Shown here in pieces: positions 1 through 8,452 of a DNA stretch of 17,753 nucleotides (position 1 is the first letter of the stretch; each line of letters starts with the position of its first letter). The notes beneath the pieces are model-generated. The model was given only the letters and a program-made list of their open reading frames with translations. It had not been told where the DNA came from and ran no database searches. This stretch comes from Scenedesmus sp. ARA3 (Eukaryota; Chlorophyta; Chlorophyceae; Sphaeropleales; Scenedesmaceae). The DNA is taken from contig RWJK01001715.1 of assembly GCA_004335835.1 (NCBI GenBank), positions 82,197-99,949 of the forward strand. The letters are read 5' to 3'. The translations under genes were made by a program, and so were the position numbers.

Positions 1-60
<60 letters not shown>

Positions 61-369
61 GAATGCGCCGACGTTTATTTGGCTTGGATGTCAGGTTCTA
101 TATAAACTACGATGCTTGCATCAGACTGAGCGGCACCTGGCAGCTGATTGTGCAGCACTTTCCTGCAGCTCTGTCCCCAGTAGCGGCGTGCATGCAGTGA
201 AAGTCAAAGTCAAAGTCAAGCACACAGTTCTCTTACGACAGCACCGCTGGCAGCAACTGCCGTCTGTGTCCCGTGTGCAAGCAGCAGGCATTGTATGTTC
301 TTGATCTACTATATCTGCGATCTTCAGCCTGTACTGACCGCACCTGGTGGCTGCCATCGTCTGCTGCAG
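1..369 (+). other. Left flank: probable intron of gene A with a (CTG)20 tract
   Basis: The first 60 bases are an uninterrupted CTG/TGC run. Nothing after it reads as an exon of the neighbouring type until a CTGCTGCAG acceptor at 361-369. A TATATAAA box lies at 99-106. An ATG at 295 is open and in frame with the first recognised exon, so a gene start inside this stretch cannot be excluded. I prefer an intron, because the acceptor before 370 matches the acceptors of the paralogous exons at 1180 and 2560, and because the sister gene has a signal peptide and lectin domain before its spacer. Confidence 0.45.
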
Positions 370-1257
370 GTCCAGAAGGAGGTGCCAGTTGAGAAGGTGG
401 TGGAGAAGGTGGTGGAGGTGAGGCGGCGCTGCTGCTTGTGGTGTGGCAAAGCAGCAGCGCACATGAGCTACAAATTTGAGCCACTTATGATGTGCAACCA
501 AACAGCAAGTGGACAGCAGCCGGCAGCGGCAATAACAGGACGCATCCACAGCTCGATGCGGCTTGCATAGTTTATGCAAGGCATCATTTTACTTGCAGGA
601 ACAGCTGCCTGCAAGAAATGCATATGCTCTCGTAACCAGCACATGATTATCACTCTGCACTGTTACACTCCGCACCGTGCTGCTTCGCAGGTCAAGAAGG
701 AGGTGGCGGTGCCCACACCGGTGAGTCAACAGTGCTGCTGCTGCTGCCGTGAACAGCAGGCCTGCAATGCAATGCAGTGCAAACACAGGATGCAACAAGC
801 TGGCTAAGCTGTGGTGGGAAAGCCTATGACTTGCAGGCTGCCGTCTGGCCTGACAAAGTTTTTTTCATATGCATGTGCAGGTGCCCGTGCCTGTCCCCAC
901 ACCTCGTGATGTGCCGGTTGAGAAGGTTGTGACTAAGGTGGTTGAGGTGAGCATAAGAGACTATCACAGCTGAGCTGTAGTCGCTGTTTGAAGCTTGTCA
1001 CTATGTTCTGCTCTGCTGTAGGGTCGAACAGCAAGTGCAGCAAAGAGCGCCTGTTGTTTACAACGGACCAACTCTAGCTGTGCTACTGCTTTGATGGCAG
1101 GGATTATGCGTGCATGCATTTATGTTGTTGGAAGTTGTGCAAAATGTCACCATTTGATTGTTGCTGTCTCCCCCTGCAGGTCCAGAAGGAGGTGCCGGTT
1201 GAGAAGGTGGTGCAAAAGGTGGTGGAGGTGAGGCGGCGCTGCAAGCCATGCAGCAGC

Positions 1258-1291
<34 letters not shown>

Positions 1292-4198
1292 GGGGTTCTC
1301 TTTGACAGTGATTCATCACAGGCCTGTGCCTGGAACGATTTCGTTTATTAGCGTTCTTGGTTTGGTACTGCGCGCCATGCTGTATCCCATGGGCGGTCTT
1401 AAGCAGCAGTGATGCCAACTGCCGCAGCACGCCGCTAAAAGTGTAGTATGTAGCACAACAGTATGGGATTTCTTACAACACCACACAGCAGCTGCTGTTG
1501 TTGGTGTATGTGTTGGAATGTCACTTTTGTGTGCTGCTTCTGCCGTGCAGGTCAAAAAGGAGATTCCGACACCCGTCCCAGTGCCAACACCCGTGCCGGT
1601 GCCAACACCAGTGCCTGTAAGCCCACCACAGCTGGCGCTGTTTAGTGACATACTGCTGCATGCAGCAGCTACCTGCTAGCAGAACAGCAGCAACTATGCG
1701 TCAAGCAATGAGAACACAACAAGGCAAGTTTTCAGCTGCAGCAGATGCACATTGGTCTAGGCTGACTGAATGCTGCTACTTCTGCTGCTGTTTTTGTTGC
1801 TGCTTGCAGGTGCCCACCCCTGTGCCTGTTCCAACACCCCGTGACGTGAGTTGTGCCTCTAACCTGAACAGAGACAGGATACTCTATGCCACAGTTGCAC
1901 CGCAGCCATGTAGTCTTTTGTTTGATGTACTGTCAGCATGGCTCCCTTACCCAGGCCTGTGCTTTGCTTCACTGTGAAGCCGTCGATGCAGCGCTGCCAC
2001 AACATAGACTGGGTTTTAGCCCACTCGCTCTTGGCATGCCTTGCTCTTAACTCGCCATGCCTTGCACTTAACTTGCCATATTCTCCGTCTCAAATTGTAC
2101 CGCAGGTGCCTGTTGAGAAGGTGGTGGAGAAGGTTGTGGAGGTGAGCAGCACGCCTAGAAGCCTATAACGCAACCCCAGCAGCTAACATTAATGAAATTG
2201 AACGAATTTGAAAAAAACAAATGAAATTATTTAAAATTCATCAAATGAATTTAAATCAACATCAATTTACATAATTGCTCTTTGGCTGATGCTCCCTGCC
2301 TCATGGTAGTAGTCCAAATAAACCCACAGCAATGACACCGTGCGCCCTGTTAGGCATGCTTGTGCTGCGGGTCATGCCAACATCTGTGCACACTGCTGAG
2401 TCACTCGTTCCATACGTTAGATGTGCCACTGACAGCGCTGTTATGCTGCTGTGCGTAATCCTGGTGGTTTGGGAGTGGCTCCCTCCTCTGGGTTCATCTC
2501 TTGCTAGAAGAACGTGTAATTGCTTAATTGATTGATTGCCTAATCGTGCTTTGCTGCAGGTCAAGAAGGAGGTGCCGGTTGAGAAGATTGTGGAGAAAGT
2601 TGTGGAGGTGAGGCGGCGCTGCTGCTGCTGCTGCTGCGTAGTAGAAATGTCGGCAAAGGGTGTCAAGCAGCACAGCAGGCAACCTGAGCACTTTGCTGAC
2701 ATGCCAAAAAGGGCGTCAGGTTGCACACATTACGCAGGCAGGGGCGCCAGGATTTTAGGTTTTGGTGATGCTGACAACTCTACTGCTGTGTGAATGTGCT
2801 GAATCTCCCTGCAGGTCAAGAAGGAGGTGGCAGTACCCACACCGGTGAGTCAGCAGTGCTGCTGCTGCAGCACCAGCTGACCGCTGCATGGCTTCACAGC
2901 ACCAGCAGCAGCACTTTCTGTATGGCAGTGCAGACAGATGCTTCATCAAATATGTACTGTGCACCGACGTGACATGCCAGGGACATGAATGTCCACAATT
3001 GCGTGACATAACACGTCAAAGCCGTGCATATCCATCCTTGTGTTCTGTCTGGGTGCTGACAATGCACTGCTGCTTTACTGCTGTGTGTCTGCAGGTGCCC
3101 GTTCCCACTCCAGTGAGTTGTTCGGAAGACAGCAGCAACAGAACAGCAGCTTAGGGGGACAGAGCCAAGCGCTGCAAGCCGTCATTGCCCCTGAGCACAG
3201 CACACGCATCACTCTCATCTGGTTTACATGCTAATAAAACCTGCAAACTCTGTGTCAACAGCACACGCATCACACAGGGCTGCTGGCAGCATATGCTAGC
3301 AGCTGCAACCCTGTGCCAATCAGCAGCCATGACATCTGTGTTGGTCCAGAGTGCACAGCTGCAACTGAGCAACAGCGAGCTGGCATCATTATTAGCATTC
3401 AAGGGTGTGCATTGTGTTCTATGGTGCTCAATCTCCTTTTCTGGTCTCAGACCATGTGTTCAACCTGTTGTGGCTCCGGATGGTGTCAGGGCTCACATGT
3501 AACTATCCTCTCTCATTACCCCCTCGTGTGTGCTGCTGCAGGTGCCTGTGCCAACGCCAGTGCCGGTGCCCACCCCAAGGGATGTGCCAGTGGAGAAGGT
3601 GGTGGAGAAGATTGTGGAGGTGAGCTGCTGCAAATTGGCCGTCAGGCAGGCAGGCGGTACAAATGCAGTGAGGCGGTACATGTGCAGGTCAGGCAGTGAA
3701 GCAGTACATGTGCCGGGATGCGCCAGTGGAGAAGGTGGTGGAGACGATTGTGAACGTGAGGCGAGGCAGCTAGGCAGTACAACACAAACAAGCAGTACAC
3801 AGCAGGAATGCGCGACCTGGCTGGCAGACATTGCGGCAAGGCAGCACAACATAAAAAAGCAGGCAGTACACGCCAGGAAGCGCGGTCTGTCCGGCAGACA
3901 CTGCACTGAACGCTTCAGCAGACAATCCCAGCAGCTACTGCTGCACCTTGGAAGTAGCGTATCAGTCCATACTCAATCAGCCACACCGTGCAAGCTCTGT
4001 GTGGAGTAACAGTGCATGATTCGACACTGAGGGCCTTGATTTAACGTTACTGCTGTGGTATGTGTGCAAAGTCGTGCTGAAAGAACATCAGCTTCTCTAG
4101 GTTGTTGTTGCAAACACGTGTCTTGCTGCTGCCTTGTGCAGGTCAAGAAGGAGGTGCCGGTTGAGAAGATTGTGGAGAAGGTGGTGGAGGTGAGGCAG

Positions 4199-4249
<51 letters not shown>

Positions 4250-4506
4250 GCTGCAGCATATGCTGCAGCACTGCTCAGCTGAGCAGTAGATGCTTAGCAG
4301 GGTCTGCAGGCTGCAACAATGCTGCAGCATGGCTGCCATGCCATCCACTGTCGTTTTGTGGCTGGCGATTGTCAGCTGCTGATACTGTTGCAAGTGCCTG
4401 TCATGTGAGATGACATGTGACCGCCTGCATCTCTGTGCTTGCAGGTCAAGAAGGAAATTCCAGTGGAGAAGATCGTGGAGAAGGTGGTGGAGGTGAGGCT
4501 GGCTCC

Positions 4507-4557
<51 letters not shown>

Positions 4558-4754
4558 ACATCACAGCACAGAAAGCAGCACAACCACCAGGCATTGAATA
4601 GTTGCTGCCGACCCAGCTCCCATTCATTGGGTTGTATAGGGGTTGTGAGTGTTGCAATTTGTTGCACAGAGCATATAGCATGCACTGCATTTGCTCAGGC
4701 ACACAAATTGGGGCACATATGCTGAGCGTGCTTGTTCAAATGCCAAGTTCTACT

Positions 4755-4794
<40 letters not shown>

Positions 4795-4825
4795 ACTGCT
4801 GCTGCTGCTGCTGCTGCTGCTGTTA

Positions 4826-4856
<31 letters not shown>

Positions 4857-7476
4857 TGCTGTTGCTGCTGCTGCCGCTGCTGTGCACAGGTCAAGAAGGA
4901 GGTGGCAGTGCCCACACCTGTGCCGGTAAGTGCAGGCGCCACCCAGAATGCAGCACAGGGACCAGCTGATCCCACACTGCAGCTCATTTGCCCGGCCTAT
5001 TGCTGTTGAACATTGTTGTTTAAGCACAAGCTGCTTCTGCCGTTGCCTATTGCAATGTGTGTGACGCTACTTGTGCTGCTGTGCTTGCAGGTGCCCACAC
5101 CTGTGCCAGTGCCCACCCCTGTGCCTGTGCCTACTCCAACAACCGTAAGACGTGCATGGTGCAGCTGCTATATGCTAAACACTTGAGAAAAATTGTGCTC
5201 ATAGATATGTTACGCCTCACTGCATCAAAAGCAGAAACAGCCCTCGGAATTGCTCCTGGAAGCATGCGGCCTTGTGTTTACTTTGTCGACGCACCCTCAC
5301 GCATCTTGGCGCCTCAAGCAAGGTAGAGCACAAGCCAACACAGTGTCTGTCACCACAATGGGCGTGTCGGGCCTCAAAAGTGCACACAGCCATGTCTCGG
5401 TCCTTTCTTGACGTGCCTTGTTTCACTCGCCTGTTGGTTGTTGGTGCTTGCAGGTGCCCGTGCCTACGCCCGTGCCTGTGCCGACGCCCGTCACAGTGCA
5501 GACGCCAGCGCCAGCACCCACCTACACCCCTGCGCCCGCCACAATCGTGAGTGTGCTGTGGCTGCTGGCATTGCATGCAGCAGGAGGACAGCTGTCAGAT
5601 GTCAGCGCAAGCGGAAGCTGCCAAGCAGTTGACGGTTCTCTGGCTGTCCTCTTTGCAGGATTGCACAGGCTGCAGCGTCAGCATCGTTGCACATACGTGC
5701 ATGCATTTGAGAGCTGAACAAAAAAAAAGTAGCTGCAATGCCAGACGCCAGAAAATTCTGCTGGCCACTTGCGCCAGAAAATACGCCAATGTGCTGCCAG
5801 TCACCACCCCTCATACAGCACCTTCCATCAGCAGCTCAACATGCCACCCTACATGCCCTGCCTTCTACATCGCTGCACCTAGGCAGCTCTCTAACATGGT
5901 GTGCTGTTGTTGTGTGTCGCTGCGTGCAGGTTGCCGGCAACTCCAGCATGTGTGCTGACAGCTTGCCATGCAAACTAACCACCTCTCCACCCGGTGCCAT
6001 GTCCCACACACCACCTAACGTACTGTTGGTGCTGTGTGCTGCGGCTTGTGTTGCTGTGCATGCAGGTTGCTGGTGGCTCCAGCATGTGTGCTGACAGCTT
6101 GGCATGCAAAACATCCTCCTTGGTCACCCGATGCCATCTCCCACACACCACCTAACGTACTATTGGCGCTGTGTGCTGCCGCTTGTGTCGCTGTGTGCAG
6201 CTTGCCGGCGGCTCCAGCATGTGTGGTGACGGCTTGGCATGCAAACCAACCACCTGTCCACCCGGTGCCATCTCCCCACACCGCCTAACATATTCTTGCT
6301 GCCATGTGCTACTGCTTTCCTGCTGTGCATGCAGGTTGCCGGTGGCTCCAGCATATGTGGTGACGGCACACCAATGATGATGATGGCAGGCGGCTCAGGA
6401 ATGATGATGGCGGGCGGCTCATCTGGCAGCGCCATCTGCCAATGCCATCTCCCACACACCACCTAACTTATTGTTGGTGCTGTGTGCTGCCACTGTGTGC
6501 AGGTTGCCTGTGGCTCCAGCAAACAGCAGTACAATCTGCCATGTCTCCTGCACACTGCTGAACCTCAGCTTGACGTGTACTTTGCTGGTGTTGCCTGCCG
6601 CTGTGTGCAGGTTGCCGGCGGTTCCAGCGTGTGTGTTGACGGCACACCAATGATGATGATGGCGGGCGGCTCAGGAATGATGATGGCAGGCGGCTCATCT
6701 GGCAGCGCCATCTGCGTGCTGGCTGACGCAGGAGACATGGTACGCTGTTTTGATGGGTTGAATGGTTTTGAAAAGCAGGTTTTGATGGTTGTTCGGTGTT
6801 GTGTGCTGCTCTGCAAGCAAAACTGCTGGAATCATGCGCATACCAACACAACATAGTATTGCGTGCGTGTTGGATGCGGCAAGATACTAATCATTGAATT
6901 GCAGGGTGTTGCTGTGGTTAATTGGGCAATGTGCCGTATCTACCGTCACCACTGCTGCTGCTGCTGCTGCTGCTGCAGGACGGCACCCTCTACAACATCT
7001 ACATGAGCAACCGGGCCGTGTCCACCGGATCCAAGTGCTACGCCACCGCCTGCGCCCCAGCAGCAGCAGCCGCTGTCGTCGTCACTCAGCCCCGTGCCAC
7101 CACCACCAGCACCACCACCACCTACACTACCACCACCAGCAGCAAGCCAAGCATGTCATCAGGCTACAGCAGCAGCAGCAGCACCGGCAAGTCTGGGGAC
7201 ATGATGGGATCGGGCCATCCTTTCTTCGGCCGCAAGCTTGCTGCAGCAGCCTCCAGGATATTTATGGGTAAGGGCCGCAAGCTTGCTGGCACAGATGTGA
7301 TGCAGAAGGTTGACTTTTTCATCATGGGAAAAGGCAAGAGCAGCGGTACATATACTGTGGCGGCTCCTACCGCACAGATGCAGCCCGCTGCTGTGACGAG
7401 CACGATCAGTACGGCAGATTGCTTCGCGGTGTGCGGCGGGACAAAGTCTGTCGTCATCCAGCAAGGAGGTCGTTAA
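370..7476 (+). CDS. Gene A: repeat-spacer, Cys/Met/Gly-rich protein, probably secreted (5' partial)
   Basis: Spliced model; 18 exons fall in the window: 370-417, 691-720, 881-946, 1180-1227, 1551-1616, 1810-1845, 2106-2141, 2560-2607, 2815-2844, 3095-3112, 3542-3619, 4142-4189, 4445-4492, 4890-4925, 5091-5144, 5454-5546, 6611-6739 and 6979-7476. All junctions are phase 0 with GTGAG/GTAAG/GTACG donors and (T/C)GCAG-type acceptors, and the join stays open for 469 residues to TAA at 7474-7476. The first 261 residues form a Val/Glu/Lys and Val/Pro/Thr spacer. Then comes a Gly/Ser/Met-rich region with four Cys, a Thr/Ser-rich stretch, two RKLA motifs and a final CFAVC motif. No catalytic domain is recognisable. 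Shared C-terminal motifs with gene B suggest a paralogue whose signal peptide and lectin domain lie left of the window. A structural or wall role is inferred. The spacer exons are well supported; the 5547-6610 intron is the least certain part. Confidence 0.7.
1810..2141 (+). CDS. Gene A exons 6 and 7: a split copy of the RD-VPVEK block
   Basis: Exon 1810-1845 encodes VPTPVPVPTPRD and exon 2106-2141 encodes VPVEKVVEKVVE, separated by a 260-bp intron (GTGAGT...CGCAG). In the sister exons at 881-946 and 3542-3619 the same RD-VPVE junction is continuous (GATGTGCC). The intron sits exactly at GAC|GTG, where the interrupted sequence already offers a GTG. The intron holds a degenerate direct repeat of about 21 bp near 2037-2078 (CATGCCTTGC(T/A)CTTAACT). 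Confidence 0.7.
2185..2280 (+). other. A/T-rich island in gene A intron 7
   Basis: Roughly 95 bases from CTAACATTAATG to TACATAATTG are strongly A/T-rich and free of CTG/CAG motifs, unlike every other intron in the window. Runs of AAATGAA, ATTTAAA and ATCAAAT give short imperfect palindromes. The edges show no clear inverted repeats or target duplication by eye. An inserted organellar fragment or a remnant mobile element is possible; origin unknown. Confidence 0.45.
3095..3112 (+). CDS. Gene A exon 10: 18-nt microexon
   Basis: TGTCTGCAG precedes, and GTGAGTTG follows, the 18-nt stretch encoding VPVPTP. It is phase 0 at both ends and extends the Pro-Val run between the block-K exon at 2815 and the long block-P exon at 3542, so it can be skipped or included without changing frame. 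Both splice sites match those of its neighbours. Confidence 0.6.
3542..3619 (+). CDS. Gene A exon 11: longest unsplit Pro-Val/RD/VEK exon
   Basis: 26 codons reading VPVPTPVPVPTPRD followed by VPVEKVVEKIVE, with acceptor GCTGCAG and donor GTGAGC, phase 0. It is the continuous counterpart of the pair at 1810 and 2106. A decayed copy of its last 42 nt with its own donor lies 136 bp downstream (3714-3755). Confidence 0.7.
3620..4141 (+). repeat. Gene A intron 11: exon relic and short tandem repeats
   Basis: At 3714-3755 the bases read RDAPVEKVVETIVN followed by a GTGAGG donor. By eye this differs from the end of the preceding exon at about 5 of 42 positions. No acceptor opens it in frame (a TGA follows the nearest CAG), so I treat it as a relic. 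Around it are (A/G)GCGGTACA and GCAGTACA repeats, and a pair of about 43-bp near-repeats starting GCAGTACAC at 3792 and 3863 (period 71 bp). The rest shows no feature. Confidence 0.55.
4201..4249 (+). repeat. (CTG)16 just inside the donor of gene A intron 12
   Basis: An uninterrupted CTG run starts 11 bases after the GTGAGG donor of the block-E exon 4142-4189. The same position after the other block-E exons holds shorter or similar runs. Confidence 0.9.
4508..4557 (+). repeat. (CTG)16 just inside the donor of gene A intron 13
   Basis: An uninterrupted CTG run starts about 16 bases after the donor of exon 4445-4492. It is the sister of the run at 4201. Confidence 0.9.
4757..4882 (+). repeat. 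Interrupted CTG tract before the acceptor of gene A exon 14
   Basis: About 42 CTG-like units, with TTA interruptions near 4793 and 4823 at a 30-bp interval and CTGTTG variants near the end. It reaches to within a few bases of the CACAG acceptor at 4889 and so occupies the place of the polypyrimidine tract. The regular 30-bp spacing of TTA suggests duplication of a block of ten triplets. Confidence 0.9.
5547..6610 (+). repeat. Gene A intron 16: tandem array of decayed acceptor plus exon-start copies
   Basis: Five copies of a unit ending in GTG(C/T)(A/G)TGCAG or GTGTGCAG followed by (G/C)TTGCCGGNGGCTCCAGC begin (first exon-like base) at 5930, 6066, 6201, 6335 and 6503. The copy at 6611 is the one read as exon 17. 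Spacings are 136, 135, 134, 168 and 108 bp. Units share a tail around CCATCTCCCACACACCACC. The 6335 copy also carries the Met/Gly segment, but diverges after the AIC codons and runs into TAA at 6464-6466. The 6503 acceptor is in the same frame as 6611 with no stop between, so an isoform 36 residues longer is possible. An open frame over 5551-5958 could hold one more exon (DCTGCSVSIVAHTC at 5659), but I see no convincing donor for it. Confidence 0.6.
6611..6739 (+). CDS. Gene A exon 17: Gly/Ser/Met-rich exon with two Cys
   Basis: 43 codons in phase 0, from CTGTGTGCAG to a GTACGC donor. The peptide starts VAGGSSVCVDGTP, contains MMMMAGGSGMMMAGG, and ends SGSAICVLADAGDM. The two Cys, with the C-Y-x3-C of the next exon, give a four-Cys set like that encoded at 14563-14818 in gene B. 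The Met runs come from ATGATGATG microrepeats. Similar Met/Gly/Ser motifs (MMPGGS, SGMMGG) occur in the last exon of gene B. Confidence 0.6.
6979..7476 (+). CDS. Gene A terminal exon: C-terminal Cys, Thr/Ser-rich region and RKLA motifs
   Basis: The acceptor is the CAG closing a CTG run at 6955-6978, and the exon is open for 165 codons to TAA 7474-7476. It starts DGTLYNIYMSNRAV, continues to KCYATACAP (pairing with AIC of the previous exon, 27 residues between Cys), then a Thr/Ser-rich linker, SSSSSTGKSG, GRKLAAAASRIFMGKG and RKLAG, and ends with DCFAVCGGTKSVV. Gene B has the counterparts ECYDMGCEAP, KRRKLAAAEGFPGKG and KCSFAICVPQG in the same order. No known enzymatic domain is visible. The alternative acceptor at 6901-6904 is out of frame with this reading. 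Confidence 0.7.
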   Translation, partial: DGTLYNIYMSNRAVSTGSKCYATACAPAAAAAVVVTQPRATTTSTTTTYTTTTSSKPSMSSGYSSSSSTGKSGDMMGSGHPFFGRKLAAAASRIFMGKGRKLAGTDVMQKVDFFIMGKGKSSGTYTVAAPTAQMQPAAVTSTISTADCFAVCGGTKSVVIQQGGR

Positions 7477-8369
7477 GGAGGAGAGGCAAGTTATTATGTT
7501 ATTTAACATGTGTCGTGTTATGTTATGCTATGCAACATGTTGTGATGTGCTTGGCAGGGAGGCATGCTGGTGAGCCTGGAGGCAAAGGTCTGAGGGTGTG
7601 CGGGCAACGGCACAGCTATAGGGGGTTGTTTCGACGGCGTTGTGCTGTGTTGGCCGTTTGTGCAGTGCTGCAGAGAGCACGGCCCTTGCTCCGGGTGCTG
7701 TTGCATGAATACATATGTGCAAAGTGCTGAGTTCAGAAGCGGACTGGTTGAAGCTTTCAGTGAGCCTTGGTGTTTCTGGTTTGGTGAGATGAGGCTCACG
7801 CGGCTGGTGTGCACGGGATCTGGCAAGTGAGACACAGCATAACGACAGGCACAAGCGAGCTGTTGCTGACAAGGCGCAATGCGAATGTGCGTGTGTTTAA
7901 CATGCGATTGTGGCTGCTGTGTGCAGCAGAACTGCTGGTGTGGTTGTGTGCAGCAGCTGCTGCATTTGGCGTCCCACCAAATACCCGGGAGGCACGTGCC
8001 TGTACCGTGCACAGCTCCCTTGCTGCGCAGGCATGCAGCAGATGCAAGGAATGGTGGCTGGAGCCTGCTACTAATCTTGATCTGACAGATGTGTGGTTAT
8101 GGAATGCTGGCTGGTGACCTTCGGAAACAGATGCAGGACTCAGCAACGTTGGCACAATAAGGCTGTCGTTCAAGGCTGTTGAATGTGCTGTGTACATGGC
8201 AGACGCAACTGATGGCTGACTGTGTATGTGTGAATTGACATATTCACATCGCAGCAGCTGTCGTATGGTTGTTGCAGCAGTTGCTGTTGACCTGATGCAC
8301 ATGGTTCCTGGTCTGCTGGTGGTGTACAGTGGCGCAAAGTGCGCCATGCACTGCAGGCGTGGCAGCTGG

Positions 8370-8452
<83 letters not shown>

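Larger units (their letters stand above)
370..5546 (+). repeat. Gene A spacer: 16 small phase-0 exons in a higher-order repeat
   Basis: Three building blocks recur. Block E is V(Q/K)KE(V/I)PVEK(V/I)VEKVVE (16 residues; exons at 370, 1180, 2560, 4142, 4445). Block K is VKKEVAVPTP (691, 2815, 4890; related at 1551). Block P is VPVPTP repeats, in three cases followed by RD-VPVEKVVEKVVE (881, 1810 plus 2106, 3542). The order E-K-P is repeated: 370/691/881, 1180/1551/1810+2106, 2560/2815/3095+3542, then E 4142 and E-K-P-P 4445/4890/5091/5454. The last spacer exon drifts into Ala-Pro and Thr-Pro. Coding is only 783 of about 5,180 bp. Donor-proximal intron sequence is shared within a block type (GTGAGGCGGCGCTGCTG after E, GTGAGTCA(A/G)CAGTGCTG after K), so exon plus flank was duplicated. 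Val-Pro repeats should form an extended polyproline-II rod, and the VEK blocks an extended or helical charged segment. Confidence 0.75.

Noticed and set aside
190..235. VKVKVKVK-coding stretch (AAAGTC repeats) as a spacer exon
   Set aside because: The preceding CAG would put TGA in frame with the downstream exon, and no donor follows at the right phase.
370..4492. Alveolin or charged-repeat-motif protein, based on VPVEKIVE repeats
   Set aside because: The repeats are similar in composition to alveolin-type EKIVEVP motifs, but they sit in Val-Pro-Thr rods, and the sister gene has a signal peptide and a lectin domain. Short low-complexity similarity is not enough.
4097..5027. Long frames rich in poly-Ala, poly-Ser, poly-Leu or poly-Cys on both strands
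   Set aside because: They exist only because CTG/CAG triplets lack stop codons in every frame. The same holds at 1104-1430, 8170-8549, 9667-9967, 10492-11109 and 15306-16188.
370..5546. Regularly spaced short repeats resembling a CRISPR-like array
   Set aside because: The repeats are coding, vary in length (18-93 nt), join in phase 0, and each is flanked by splice acceptor and donor; the intervals are 150-900 bp of unrelated intron.
5551..5958. Open frame read as an extra gene A exon (DCTGCSVSIVAHTC...)
   Set aside because: The acceptor is plausible, but no good phase-0 donor follows and the frame runs through the first decoy acceptor. Exon 16 joins exon 17 directly in frame without it.
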